Source: Brienomyrus brachyistius (Eukaryota > Chordata > Actinopteri > Osteoglossiformes > Mormyridae). From it: DNA of 64,000 nt. Of this stretch, positions 1 through 15,400 are shown piece after piece. The stretch lies in NCBI RefSeq assembly GCF_023856365.1, contig NW_026042819.1:29127-93126 (forward strand). Direction: 5' to 3'. Position 1 is the first letter of the stretch; each line of letters opens with the position of its first letter. A program made the position numbers and the translations under genes. The notes beneath the pieces were generated by a model. The model saw only the letters and a list, made by a program, of their open reading frames with translations. It had not been told where the DNA came from and made no database searches.

Positions 1-284
1 TGCTAATATGCTAATATGCTAATATGCTAATATGCTAATATGCTAATATGCTAATATGCTAATATGCTATGCTAATATGCTAATATGCTAATATGCTAAT
101 ATGCTAATAAGCTAATATGCTAATATGCTAATATGCTATGCTAATATGCTAATATGCTAATATGCTAATATGCTAATATGCTATGCTAATATGCTAATAT
201 GCTAATATGCTAATATGCTAATATGCTATGCTAATATGCTAATATGCTAATATGCTAATATGCTAATATGCTAATATGCTAATA

Positions 285-297
285 CACTAACACGCTA
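285..297 (+). repeat. First example of the CACTAACACGCTA marker block
   Basis: The variant CACTAACACGCTA, followed directly by TGCTAATA, is the most useful landmark in the array. It first occurs here and then recurs dozens of times, for example starting at 2749, 4453, 5077, 5970, 6375, 7455, 7960, 8376, 9160, 10701, 11693, 12449, 13462, 15933, 16752, 17338, 18043, 19382, 20361, 21110, 23613, 24416, 25760, 26191, 27157, 28136, 28885, 29912, 30891, 31648, 33773, 34584, 35928, 38962, 39709, 42061, 42688, 43416, 45178, 46248, 48608, 49251, 49979, 51733, 54508, 55600, 58526, 60576, 61131, 62772 and 63000. Its sister CGCTAACACGCTA differs only by CG in place of CA. In both, the final CGCTA is the 5-mer that closes a block, so the variant belongs to block ends. 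Odd members: 3705 has lost two bases, 9367 ends CACACTA, 57965 has CAGGCTA and 62068 has CATGCTA. Confidence 0.95.
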
Positions 298-369
298 TGC
301 TAATATGCTAATATGCTAATATGCTAATATGCTAATATGCTAATATGCTATGCTAATATGCTAATATGC

Positions 370-720
370 TAATATGTATGCTAATATGCTAATATGCTAA
401 TATGCTAATATGCTATATGCTAATATGCTAATATGCTAATATGCTAATATGCTAATATGCTAATATGCTATGCTAAAAGCTAGCTATGCTAATATGCTAA
501 TATGCTAATATGCTAATATGCTAATATGCTAATACTAACTATGCTAATATGCTATATGCTAATATGCTAATATGCTAATATGCTAATATGCTATGATAAT
601 ATGCTAATATGCTAATAGCTATATGCTAATATGCTACTATGCTAATATGCTATGCTAATATGCTAATATGCTAATATGCTAATATGCTATGCTAATATGC
701 TAATTGCTAATATGCTAATA
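370..720 (+). repeat. Irregular patch of the array near the left window edge
   Basis: Within about 350 bp the array shows a cluster of irregular units that are rare elsewhere: AATATGTATGCT near 372, GCTATATGCT near 413 and 553, GCTAAAAGCTAGCTATG near 473-487, AATACTAACTATG near 531-543, ATGATAAT near 593, AATAGCTATATG near 615 and GCTACTATG near 634. Most change the phase by amounts other than the usual 3-base loss. The array on both sides is regular. This could be an older, less homogenised piece, a repair scar or local consensus errors in the assembly. Confidence 0.7.
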
Positions 721-1681
721 TGCTAATATGCTAATATGCTAATATGCTAATATACTATGCTAATATGCTAATATGCTAATATGCTAATATGCTAATATGC
801 TAATATGCTATGCTAATATGCTAATACGCTAACACGCTATGCTAATATGCTAATATGCTAATATGCTAATATGCTATGCTAATATGCTAATATGCTAATA
901 TGCTATGCTAATATGCTAATATGCTAATATACTAATATGCTAATATGCTAATATACTAATATGCTATGCTAATATGCTAATATGCTAATATGCTAATATG
1001 CTAATATGCTAATATGCTAATATGCTAATACGCTAACACGCTATGCTAATATGCTAATATGCTAATATGCTAATATGCTAATATGCTAATATGCTATGCT
1101 AATATGCTAATATGCTAATATGCTATGCTAATATGCTAATATGCTAATATGCTAATATGCTATGCTAATATGCTAATATGCTAATATGCTAATATGCTAA
1201 TATGCTAATATGCTATGCTAATATGCTAATATGCTAATATGCTAATATGCTATGCTAATATGCTAATACGCTAACACGCTATGCTAATATGCTAATATGC
1301 TAATATGCTAATATGCTAATATGCTATGCTAATATGCTAATATGCTAATATGCTATGCTAATATGCTAATATGCTAATATACTAATATGCTAATATGCTA
1401 ATAACTAATATGCTATGCTAATATGCTAATATGCTAATATGCTAATATGCTAATATGCTAATATGCTAATACGCTAACACGCTATGCTAATATGCTAATA
1501 TGCTAATATGCTAATATGCTAATATGCTAATATGCTATGCTAATATGCTAATATGCTAATATGCTAATATGCTAATATGCTAATATGCTAATATGCTAAT
1601 ATGCTAATATGCTATGCTAATATGCTAATATGCTAATATGCTAATATGCTAATATGCTATGCTAATATGCTAATATGCTAA

Positions 1682-1967
1682 TTTGCTAATATGCTAATAT
1701 GCTAATATGCTATGCTAATATGCTATGCTAATATGCTATTTGCTAATATGCTAATATGCTAATATGCTAATATGCTATGCTAATATGCTAATATGCTAAT
1801 ACGCTATGCTAATATGCTAATATGCTAATATGCTAATGTGCTAATATGCTATGCTAATATGCTAATATGCTAATATGCTAATATGCTATGCAAATATGCT
1901 AATATGCTAATATGCTAATATGCTAATATGCTAATATGCTATGCTAATATGCTAAAATGCTGATATG
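1682..1967 (+). repeat. Local duplication, left copy (TTT/TTT/ACG/GTG markers)
   Basis: This stretch carries an ordered set of rare variants: AATTTGCT (TTT at 1682), a second TTT at 1739, ACGCTATGCT at 1801, AATGTGCT (GTG at 1838) and TAAAATGCTGAT at 1953. The same set returns at 2332, 2390, 2452, 2489 and 2620, an offset of 650-651 bp for the first four and 667 bp for the last. The one-base change of offset reflects GCTATTTGCT here against GCTAATTTGCT in the other copies. It is a local tandem duplication of about 650 bp, later changed by two octamers. Confidence 0.85.
1888..1895 (+). other. Single perfect octamer motif ATGCAAAT
   Basis: One A-for-T change makes ATGCAAAT, the canonical octamer site of POU-domain factors, in place of the array's usual ATGCTAAT. 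I saw it only here. It is a point variant inside satellite DNA; no gene or promoter is near, so any regulatory meaning is doubtful. Confidence 0.5.
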
Positions 1968-2331
1968 CTAATATGCTATGCTAATATGCTAATATGCTAT
2001 GCTAATATGCTAATATGCTAATATGCTATGCTAATATGCTAATATGCTAATATACTAATATGCTAATATGCTAATATACTAATATGCTATGCTAATATGC
2101 TAATATGCTAATATGCTAATATGCTAATATGTTAATATGCTAATATGCTAATACGCTAACACGCTATGCTAATATGCTAATATGCTAATATGCTAATATG
2201 CTAATATGCTAATATGCTATGCTAATATGCTAATATGCTAATATGCTAATATGCTAATATGCTATGCTAATATGCTAATATGCTAATATGCTAATATGCT
2301 AATATGCTATGCTAATATGCTAATATGCTAA

Positions 2332-4465
2332 TTTGCTAATATGCTAATATGCTAATATGCTATGCTAATATGCTATGCTAATATGCTAATTTGCTAATAT
2401 GCTAATATGCTAATATGCTAATATGCTATGCTAATATGCTAATATGCTAATACGCTATGCTAATATGCTAATATGCTAATATGCTAATGTGCTAATATGC
2501 TATGCTAATATGCTAATATGCTAATATGCTAATATGCTAATATGCTATGCTAATATGCTAATATGCTAATATGCTAATATGCTAATATGCTAATATGCTA
2601 ATATGCTATGCTAATATGCTAAAATGCTGATATGCTATGCTATGCTAATATGCTAATATGCTAATATGCTATGCTAATATGCTAATATGCTAATATACTA
2701 ATATGCTAATATGCTAATATGCTATGCTAATATGCTAATATGCTAATACACTAACACGCTATGCTAATATGCTAATATGCTAATATGCTAATATGCTAAT
2801 ATGCTAATATGCTAATATGCTATGCTAATATGCTAATATGCTAATATGCTAATATGCTAATACGCTAATATGCTAACACGCTATGCTAATATGCTAATAT
2901 GCTAATATGCTAATATGCTAATATGCTAATATGCTATGCTAATATGCTAATATGCTAATATGCTAATATGCTAATATGCTAATATGCTAATACGCTAACA
3001 CGCTATGCTAATATGCTAATATGCTAATATGCTAATATGCTATGCTAATATGCTAATATGCTAATATGCTAATATGCTAATATGCTAATATGCTATGCTA
3101 ATATGCTAATATGCTAATATGCTAATATGCTAATATGCTAATATGCTATGCTAATATACTAATATGCTAATATGCTAATATGCTAATATGCTAATATGCT
3201 ATGCTAATATGCTAATATGCTAATATGCTAATATGCTAATATGCTAATATGCTAATATGCTATACTAATATGCTAATATGCTAATATACTAATATGCTAT
3301 GCTAATATGCTAATACGCTAACACGCTATGCTAATATGCTAATATGCTAATATGCTAATATGCTATGCTAATATGCTAATATGCTAATATGCTAATATGG
3401 TAATATGCTAATATGCTATGCTAATATGCTAATATGCTAATATGCTAATATGCTAATATGCTATGCTAATATGCTAATATGCTAATATGCTAATATGCTA
3501 ATATGCTAATATGCTATGCTAATATGCTAATATGCTAATATGCTAATATGCTATGCTAATATGCTAATATGCTAATATGCTAATATGTTAATATGCTATG
3601 CTAATATGCTAATATGCTAATATGCTAATATGCTAATATGCTATGCTAATATGCTAATATGCTAATATGCTAATATGCTAATATGCTATGCTAATATGCT
3701 AATACACTACACGCTATGCTAATATGCTAATATGCTAATATGCTAATATGCTAATATACTAATATGCTAATATGCTATGCTAATATGCTAATATGCTAAT
3801 ATGCTAATATACTAATATGCTAATATGCTAATATGCTAATATGCTATGCTAATATGCTAATATGCTGATATGCTAATATGCTAATATGCTAATATGCTAA
3901 TATGCTAATATGCTATGCTAATATGCTATGCTAATATGCTAATATGCTAATATGCTAATATGCTAATATGCTAATATGCTAATATGCTAATATGCTATGC
4001 TAATATGCTAATATGCTAATATGCTAATATGCTAATATGCTAATATTTTAATACGCTAATATGCTAAGCTATGCTAATATGCTAATATGCTAATATGCTA
4101 ATATGCTAATATGCTATGCTAATATACTAATATGCTAATATGCTAATATGCTAATATGCTAATATGCTAATATGCTATGCTAATATGCTAATATGCTAAT
4201 ATGCCATGCTAATATGCTATGCTAATATGCTAATATGCTAATATGCTAATATGCTAATATGCTAAGCTAATATGCTAATATGCTATGCTAATATGCTAAT
4301 ATGCTATGCTAATATGCTAATATGCTAATATGCTAATATGCTAATATGCTAATATGCTATGCTAATATGCTAATATGCTAATATGCTAATATGCTAATAT
4401 GCTATGCTAATATGCTAATATGCTAATATGCTAATATGCTAATATGCTAATACACTAACACGCTA
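2332..4465 (+). repeat. Higher-order module alpha, copy 1
   Basis: The module is defined by six variant units in fixed order: TAAAATGCTGAT (2620), CACTAACAC (2749), ATATGGTAAT (GG at 3399), a CACTACACG marker (3705), ATATTTTAATACG (TTTT at 4046) and CACTAACAC (4453). Distances from the first marker are 129, 779, 1085, 1426 and 1833 bp. Upstream it also has the TTT/TTT/ACG/GTG group at 2332-2491, which copies 2 and 3 share. This copy is the most divergent of the five: its fourth marker has lost two bases and its spacings differ most from the rest, as expected of the oldest or least recently homogenised copy. Confidence 0.85.
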
Positions 4466-7400
4466 TGCTAATATGCTAATATGCTAATATGCTAATATGC
4501 TATGCTAATATGCTATGCTAATATGCTATGCTAATATGCTAATATGCTAATATGCTAATATGCTAATATGCTATGCTAATATGCTAATATGCTAATATGT
4601 TAATATGCTAATATGCTAATATGCTAATATGCTATGCTAATATGCTAATATGCTAATATGCTAATATGCTAATATGCTAATATGCAATGCTAATATGCTA
4701 ATATGCTAATATGCTAATATGCTAATATGCTAATATGCTATGCTAATATGCTAATATGCTAATATGCTAATATGCTAATACGCTAATACGCTAACATGCT
4801 ATGCTAATATGCTAATATGCTAATATGCTAATATGCTAATATGCTATGCTAATATGCTAATATGCTAATATGCTAATATGCTAATATGCTAATATGCTAT
4901 GCTAATATGCTAATATGCTAATATGCTAATATGCTATGCTAATATGCTATGCTAATATGCTAATATGCTAATATGCTAATATGCTAATATGCTATAATAT
5001 GCTAATATGCTAATATGCTAATATGCTAATATGCTAATATGCTAATATGCTATGCTAATATGCTAATATGCTAATACACTAACACGCTATGCTAATATGC
5101 TAATATGCTAATATGCTAATATGCTAATATGCTATGCTAATATGCTAATATGTTAATATGCTAATATGCTAATATGCTAATAAGCTAATATGCTAATATG
5201 CTAATATGCTAATATGCTAATATGCTAATACGCTAATATGCTAATATGCTAATATGCTAATATGCTAATATGCTATGCTAATATGCTAATATGCTAATAT
5301 GCTAATATGCTAATATGCTAATATGCTATGCTAATATGCTATGCTAATATGCTAATATGCTAATATGCTAATATGCTAATATGCTAATATGCTAATACGC
5401 TAACATGCTATGCTAATATGCTAATATGCTAATATGCTGCTATGCTAATATGCTAATATGCTAATATGCTATACTGCTATGCTAATATGCTAATATGCTA
5501 ATATGCTAATATGCTAATATGCTATGCTAATATGCTAATATGCTAATATACTAATATGCTAATATGCTAATATGCTATGCTAATATGCTAATATGCTAAT
5601 ATGCTAATATGCTATGCTGCTATGCTAATATGCTAATATGCTAATATGCTAATATGCTAATATGTTAATATGCTAATATGCTAATATGCTATGCTAATAT
5701 GCTAATATGCTAATATGCTATGCTAATATGCTAATATGCTAATATGCTAATATGCTATGCTAATATGCTAATATGCTAATATGCTAATATGTTAATATGC
5801 TAATATGCTAATATGCTAATACGCTAATACGTTAACACGCTATGCTAATATGCTAAGCTAATATGCTAATATGCTAATATGCTAATATGCTAATATGCTA
5901 TACTAATATGCTAATATGCTAATATGCTAATATGCTATGCTAATATGCTAATATGCTAATATGCTAATACACTAACACGCTATGCTAATATGTTAATATG
6001 CTAATATGCTAATATGCTAATATGCTATGCTAATATGCTAATATGCTAATATGCTATGTTAATACGCTAATATGCTAAAATGCTAATATGCTAATATGCT
6101 AATATGCTATGCTAATATGCTAATATGCTAATATGCTAATATGCTAATATGCTAATATGCTAATATTCTATGCTAATATGCTAATATGCTATGCTAATAT
6201 GCTAATATGCTAATATGCTAATATGCTAATATGCTATGCTAATATGCTAATATGCTAATATGCTAATATGCTAATATGCTAATATGCTAATATGCTATGC
6301 TAATATGCTAATATGCTAATATGCTAATATGCTAATGTGCTAATATGCTATGCTAATATGCTAATATGCTAATACACTAACACGCTATGCTAATATGCTA
6401 ATATGCTAATATGCTAATATACTAATATGCTAATATGCTATGCTAATATGCTAATATGCTAATATGCTAATATGCTAATATGCTAATACGTTAATATGCT
6501 AACACGCTATGCTAATATGCTAATATGCTAATATGCTAATATGCTAATATGCTAATATGCTAATATGCTAATATGCTATGCTAATATGCTAATATGCCAT
6601 GCTAATATGCTAATATGCTATGCTAATATGCTAATATGCTAATACGCTAACACGCTATGCTAATATGCTAATATGCTAATATGCTAATATGCTAATATGC
6701 TAATATGCTATGCTAATATGCTAATATGCTAATATGCTAATATGCTAATATGCTATGCTAATATGCTAATATGCTAATATGCTAATATGCTAATATGCTA
6801 ATATGCTAATATGCTATGCTAATATGCTAATATGCTAATATGCTAATATGCTAATATGCTAATATGCTATGCTAATATGCTAATATGCTAATATGCTAAT
6901 ATGCTAATATGCTAATATGCTATGCTAATATGCTAATATGCTAATATGCTAATATGCTATGCTAATATGCTAATACGCTAACACGCTAACACGCTATGCT
7001 AATATGCTAATATGCTAATATGCTAATATGCTAATATGCTAATATGCTATGCTAATATGCTAATATGCTAATATGCTAATATGCTAATATGCTATGCTAA
7101 TATGCTATGCTAATATGCTAATATGTTAATATGCTAATATGCTAATATGCTAATATGCTAATATGCTATGCTAATATGCTAATATGCTAATATGCTATGC
7201 TAATATGCTAATATGCTAATATGCTAATATGCTATGCTAATATGCTAATATGCTAATATGCTAATATGCTAATATGCTAATATGCTATGCTAATATGTTA
7301 ATATGTTAATATGCTAATATGCTAATATGCTAATATGCTAATATGCTATGCTAATATGCTAATATGCTAATATGCTAATATGCTATGCTAATATGCTAAT

Positions 7401-10272
7401 ATGCTAATATGCTAATATGCTAATATGCTATGCTAATATGCTAATATGCTAATACACTAACACGCTATGCTATGCTAATATGCTAATATGCTAATATGCT
7501 AATATGCTATGCTAATATGCTAATATGCTAATACGCTAACACGCTATGCTAATATGCTAATATGCTAATATGCTAATATGCTAATATGCTATGCTAATAT
7601 GCTAATATGCTAATATGCTATGCTAATATGCTATGCTAATATGCTAATATGCTAATATGCTATGCTAATATGCTAATATGCTAATATGCTAATATGCTAT
7701 GCTAATATGCTAATATGCTAATATGCTAATATGCTAATATGCTATGCTAATATGCTAATATGCTAATATGCTAATATGCTAATATGCTAATATGCTATGC
7801 TAATATGCTAATATGCTAATATGCTAATATGCTAATATGCTAATATACTAATATGCTAATATGCTAATATGCTAATATGCTATGCTAATATGCTAATATG
7901 CTAATATGCTAATATGCTAATATGCTAATATGCTATGCTAATATGCTAATATGCTAATACACTAACACGCTATGCTAATATGCTAATATGCTAATATGCT
8001 AATATGCTAATATGCTAATATGCTAATATGCTATGCTAATATGCTAATATGCTAATACGCTAACACGCTATGCTAATATGCTAATATGCTAATATGCTAA
8101 TATGCTAATATGCTAATATGCTATGCTAATATGCTATGCTAATATTTTAATATGCTAATATGCTAATATGCTAATATGCTATGCTAATATGCTAATATGC
8201 TAATATGCTAATATGCTAATATGCTAATATGCTATGCTAATATGTTAATATGCTAATATGCTAATATGCTAATATGCTAATATGCTAATATGCTAATATG
8301 CTATGCTAATATGCTAATATGCTAATATGCTAATATGCTAATATGCTAATATGCTAATATGCTAATATGCTAATACACTAACACGCTATGCTAATATGCT
8401 AATATGCTAATATGCTAATATGCTAATATGCTAATATGCTATGCTAATATGCTAATATGCTAATATGCTAATATGCTAATTTGCTATGCTAATATGCTAA
8501 TATGCTAATATGCTAATATGCTAATATGCTATGCTAATATGCTAATATGCTAATATGCTAATATGCTAATATGCTAATACGCTAATATGCTAATATGCTA
8601 ATATGCTAATATGCTAATATGCTATGCTAATATGCTAATATGCTAATATGCTAATATACTAATATGCTAATATGCTAATATACTATGTTAATATGCTAAT
8701 ATGCTAATATGCTAATATGCTAATATGCTAATATGCTAATATCCTAATATGCTATGCTAATATGCTAATATGCTAATATGCTAATATGCTATGCTAATAT
8801 GCTAATATGCTAATATGCTAATATGCTAATATGCTAATATGCTAATATACTAATATGCTAATATGCTAATATGCTATGCTATGCTAATATGCTAATATGC
8901 TAATATGCTAATATGCTATGCTAATATGCTAATATGCTAATATGCTAATATGCTATATGCTAATATGCTAATATGCTAATAAGCTAATATGCTAATATGC
9001 TAATATGCTAATATGCTAATATGCTAATATGCTAATATGCTAATATGCTATGCTAATATGCTAATATGCTAATATGCTAATATGCTAATATGCTAATATG
9101 CTATGCTAATATGCTAATATGCTAATATGCTAATATGCTAATATGCTAATATGCTAATACACTAACACGCTATGCTAATATGCTAATATGCTAATATGCT
9201 AATATGCTAATATGCTAATATGCTATTATGCTAATATGCTAATATGCTATGCTAATATGCTAATATGCTAATATGCTAATATGCTAATATGCTAATACGC
9301 TAATATGCTAACAAGCTATGCTAATATGCTAATATGCTAATATGCTAATATGCTAATATGCTAATACACTAACACACTATGCTAATATGCTAATATGCTA
9401 ATATGCTAATATGCTAATATGCTATGCTAATATGCTAATATGCTAATATGCTATTATGCTAATATGCTAAGCTATGCTAATATGCTATGCTAATATGCTA
9501 ATATGCTAATATGCTAATATGCTAATATGCTAATATGCTATGCTAATATGCTAATATGCTAATATGCTAATATGCTAATATGCTAATACGCTAATATGCT
9601 AATATGCTAATATGCTAATATGCTAATATGCTAATATGCTATGCTAATATGCTAATATGCTATGCTAATATGCTAATATGCTAATATGCCATGCTAATAT
9701 GCTAATATGCTAATATGATAATATGCTATGCTAATATACTAATATGCTAATATGCTAATATGCTAATATGCTAATATGCTAATATGCTAATATACTATGC
9801 TAATATGCTAATATGCTAATATGCTAATATGCTATGCTAATATGCTAATATGCTAATATGCTAATATGCTATGCTAATATGCTAATACGCTAACACGCTA
9901 TGCTAATATGCTAATATGCTAATATGCTAATATGCTATGCTAATATGCTAATATGCTAATATGCTAATATGCTAATATGCTAATATACTAATATGCTAAT
10001 ATGCTAATATACTAATATGCTATGCTAATATGCTAATATGCTAATATGCTAATATGCTAATATGCTAATATGCTAATATGCTAATACGCTAACACGCTAT
10101 GCTAATATGCTAATATGCTAATATGCTAATATGCTAATATGCTATGCTAATATGCTAATATGCTAATATGCTAATATGCTAATATGCTATGCTAATATGC
10201 TAATATGCTAATATGCTAATATGCTAATATGCTAATATGCTAATATGCTATGCTAATATGCTAATATGCTAA

Positions 10273-12461
10273 TTTGCTAATATGCTAATATGCTAATATG
10301 CTATGCTAATATGCTATGCTAATATGCTAATTTGCTAATATGCTAATATGCTAATATGCTAATATGCTATGCTAATATGCTAATATGCTAATACGCTATG
10401 CTAATATGCTAATATGCTAATATGCTAATGTGCTAATATGCTATGCTAATATGCTAATATGCTAATATGCTAATATGCTAATATGCTAATATGCTATGCT
10501 AATATGCTAATATGCTAATATGCTAATATGCTAATATGCTAATATGCTAATATGCTATGCTAATATGCTAAAATGCTGATATGCTAATATGCTATGCTAA
10601 TATGCTAATATGCTAATATGCTATGCTAATATGCTAATATGCTAATATACTAATATGCTAATATGCTAATATGCTATGCTAATATGCTAATATGCTAATA
10701 CACTAACACGCTATGCTAATATGCTAATATGCTAATATGCTAATATGCTAATATGCTAATATGCTAATATGCTATGCTAATATGCTAATATGCTAATATG
10801 CTATGCTAATATGCTAATATGCTAATATGCTAATATGCTAATACGCTAATATGCTAACACGCTATGCTAATATGCTAATATGCTAATATGCTAATATGCT
10901 AATATGCTAATATGCTATGCTAATATGCTAATATGCTATGCTAATATGCTAATATGCTATGCTAATATGCTAATACGCTAACACGCTATGCTAATATGCT
11001 AATATGCTAATATGCTAATATGCTAATATGCTATGCTAATATGCTAATATGCTAATATGCTAATATGCTAATATGCTAATATGCTATGCTAATATGCTAA
11101 TATGCTAATATGCTAATATGCTAATATGCTAATATGCTATGCTAATATGCTAATATGCTAATATGCTAATATGCTAATATGCTATGCTAATATGCTAATA
11201 TGCTAATATGCTAATATGCTAATATGCTAATATGCTATACTAATATGCTAATATGCTAATATACTAATATGCTATGCTAATATGCTAATACGCTAACACG
11301 CTATGCTAATATGCTAATATGCTAATATGCTAATATGCTATGCTAATATGCTATGCTAATATGCTAATATGCTAATATGCTAATATGGTAATATGCTAAT
11401 ATGCTATGCTAATATGCTAATATGCTAATATGCTAATATGCTATGCTAATATGCTAATATGCTAATATGCTAATATGCTAATATGCTATGCTAATATGCT
11501 AATATGCTAATATGCTAATATGCTATGCTAATATGCTAATATGCTAATATGCTAATATGTTAATATGCTATGCTAATATGCTAATATGCTAATATGCTAA
11601 TATGCTAATATGCTAATATGCTATGCTAATATGCTAATATGCTAATATGCTAATATGCTAATATGCTATGCTAATATGCTAATATGCTAATACACTAACA
11701 CGCTATGCTAATATGCTAATATGCTAATATGCTAATATGCTAATATACTAATATGCTAATATGCTATGCTAATATGCTAATATGCTAATATGCTAATATA
11801 CTAATATGCTAATATGCTAATATGCTAATATGCTATGCTAATATGCTAATATGCTGATATGCTAATATGCTAATATGCTAATATGCTAATATACTAATAT
11901 GCTATGCTAATATGCTATGCTAATATGCTAATATGCTAATATGCTAATATGCTAATATGCTAATATGCTATGCTAATATGCTAATATGCTAATATGCTAA
12001 TATGCTAATATGCTATATGCTAATATTTTAATACGCTAATATGCTAAGCTATGCTAATATGCTAATATGCTAATATGCTAATATGCTAATATGCTAATAT
12101 GCTAATATGCTAATATGCTATGCTAATATACTAATATGCTAATATGCTAATATGCTAATATGCTAATATGCTATGCTAATATGCTAATATGCTAATATGC
12201 CATGCTAATATGCTATGCTAATATGCTAATATGCTAATATGCTAATATGCTAATATGCTAATATGCTAAGCTAATATGCTAATATGCTATGCTAATATGC
12301 TAATATGCTATGCTAATATGCTAATATGCTAATATGCTAATATGCTAATATGCTAATATGCTATGCTAATATGCTAATATGCTAATATGCTAATATGCTA
12401 ATATGCTATGCTAATATGCTAATATGCTAATATGCTAATATGCTAATACACTAACACGCTA
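10273..12461 (+). repeat. Higher-order module alpha, copy 2
   Basis: Contains all six alpha markers in order: TAAAATGCTGAT at 10569, CACTAACAC at 10701, GG at 11387, CACTAACAC at 11693, TTTT at 12026 and CACTAACAC at 12449. Spacings from the first are 132, 818, 1124, 1457 and 1880 bp. The upstream TTT/TTT/ACG/GTG group lies at 10273, 10331, 10393 and 10430, with the same internal distances (58, 120, 157 and 296 bp to TAAAATGCTGAT) as copy 3. It starts about 7.95 kb after copy 1 and 8.68 kb before copy 3. Confidence 0.88.
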
Positions 12462-15400
12462 TGCTAATATGCTAATATGCTAATATGCTAATATGCTAAT
12501 ATGCTATGCTAATATGCTATGCTAATATGCTATGCTAATATGCTAATATGCTAATATGCTAATATGCTAATATGCTATGCTAATATGCTAATATGCTAAT
12601 ATGTTAATATGCTAATATGCTAATATGCTAATATGCTATGCTAATATGCTAATATGCTAATATGCTAATATGCTAATATGCTAATATGCAATGCTAATAT
12701 GCTAATATGCTAATATGCTAATATGCTAATATGCTAATATGCTATGCTAATATGCTAATATGCTAATATGCTAATATGCTAATATGCTATGCTAATATGC
12801 TAATATGTTAATATGCTAATATGCTAATACGCTAATATGCTAACACGCTATGCTAATATGCTAATATGCTAATATGCTAATATGCTAATATGCTAATATG
12901 CTAATATGCTATGCTAATATGCTAATATGCTATGCTAATATGCTAATATGCTATGCTAATATGCTAATATGCTAATACGCTAACACGCTATGCTAATATG
13001 CTATGCTAATATGCTAATATGCTAATATACTAATATGCTAATATGCTAATATGCTATGCTAATATGCTAATATGCTAATATGCTAATATGCTAATATGCT
13101 AATATGCTAATATGCTAATATGCTAATATGCTATGCTAATATGCTAATATGCTAATATGCTAATATGCTAATATGCTATGCTAATATGCTAATATGCTAA
13201 TATGCCATGCTAATATGCTATGCTAATATGCTAATATGCTAATATGCTAATATGCTAATATGCTAATATGCTAAGCTAATATGCTAATATGCTATGCTAA
13301 TATGCTAATATGCTATGCTAATATGCTAATATGCTAATATGCTAATATGCTAATATGCTAATATGCTATGCTAATATGCTAATATGCTAATATGCTAATA
13401 TGCTAATATGCTAATATGCTATGCTAATATGCTAATATGCTAATATGCTAATATGCTAATACACTAACACGCTATGCTAATATGCTAATATGCTAATATG
13501 CTATGCTAATATGCTATGCTAATATGCTATGCTAATATGCTAATATGCTAATATGCTAATATGCTAATATGCTATGCTAATATGCTAATATGCTAATATG
13601 TTAATATGCTAATATGCTAATATGCTAATATGCTATGCTAATATGCTAATATGCTAATATGCTAATATGCTAATATGCTAATATGCAATGCTAATATGCT
13701 AATATGCTAATATGCTAATATGCTAATATGCTAATATGCTATGCTAATATGCTAATATGCTAATATGCTAATATGCTAATATGCTATGCTAATATGCTAA
13801 TATGTTAATATGCTAATATGCTAATACGCTAATATGCTAACACGCTATGCTAATATGCTAATATGCTAATATGCTAATATGCTAATATGCTAATATGCTA
13901 ATATGCTAATATGCTATGCTAATATGCTAATATGCTATGCTAATATGCTAATATGCTATGCTAATATGCTAATATGCTAATACGCTAACACGCTATGCTA
14001 ATATGCTATGCTAATATGCTAATATGCTAATATACTAATATGCTAATATGCTAATATGCTATGCTAATATGCTAATATGCTAATATGCTATGCTAATATG
14101 CTAATATGCTAATATGCTAATATGCTAATATGCTATGCTAATATGCTAATATGCTAATATACTAATATGCTAATATGCTAATATGCTAATATGCTATGCT
14201 AATATGCTAATATGCTAATATGCTATGCTAATATGCTAATATGCTAATATGCTAATATGCTAATATGCTAATATGCTAATATGCTATGCTAATATGCTAA
14301 TATGCTAATATGCTAATATGCTAATATGCAATGCTAATATGCTAATATGCTAATATGCTAATATGCTAATATGCTAATATGCTATGCTAATATGCTAATA
14401 TGCTAATACGCTAACACGCTATGCTAATATGCTAATATGATAATATGCTAATATGCTAATATGCTAATATGCTAATATGCTATGCTAATATGCTAATATG
14501 CTAATATGCTAATATGCTAATATGCTAATATGCTAATATGCTAATATTTTAATACGCTAATATGCTAAGCTATGCTAATATGCTAATATGCTAATATGCT
14601 AATATGCTAATATGCTAATATGCTATGCTAATATACTAATATGCTAATATGCTAATATGCTAATATGCTAATATGCTAATATGCTAATATGCTATGCTAA
14701 TATGCTAATATGCTAATATGCTAATATGCCATGCTAATATGCTATGCTAATATGCTAATATGCTAATATGCTAATATGCTAAGCTAATATGCTAATATGC
14801 TATGCTAATATGCTAATATGCTATGCTAATATGCTAATATGCTAATATGCTAATATGCTAATATGCTAATATGCAATGCTAATATGCTAATATGCTAATA
14901 TGCTAATATGCTAATATGCTAATATGCTAATATGCTAATATGCTATGCTAATATGCTAATATGCTATGCTAATATGCTAATATGCTAATATGCTAATATG
15001 CTAATATGCTATGCTAATATGCTAATATGTTAATATGCTAATATGCTAATACGCTAATATGCTAACACGCTATGCTAATATGCTAATATGCTAATATGCT
15101 AATATGCTAATATGCTAATATGCTAATATGCTATGCTAATATGCTAATATGCTATGCTAATATGCTAATATGCTATGCTAATATGCTAATATGCTAATAC
15201 GCTAACACGCTATGCTAATATGCTATGCTAATATGCTAATATGCTAATATACTAATATGCTAATATGCTAATATGCTATGCTAATATGCTAATATGCTAA
15301 TATGCTATGCTAATATGCTAATATGCTAATATGCTAATATGCTAATATGCTAATATGCTAATATGCTATGCTAATATGCTAATATGCTAATATGCTATGC

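Noticed and set aside
473..490. Insertion site or transposon scar at AAAAGCTAGCTATG
   Set aside because: There is no foreign sequence and no flanking direct repeat that the satellite itself would not provide; a local error or repair event explains it as well.
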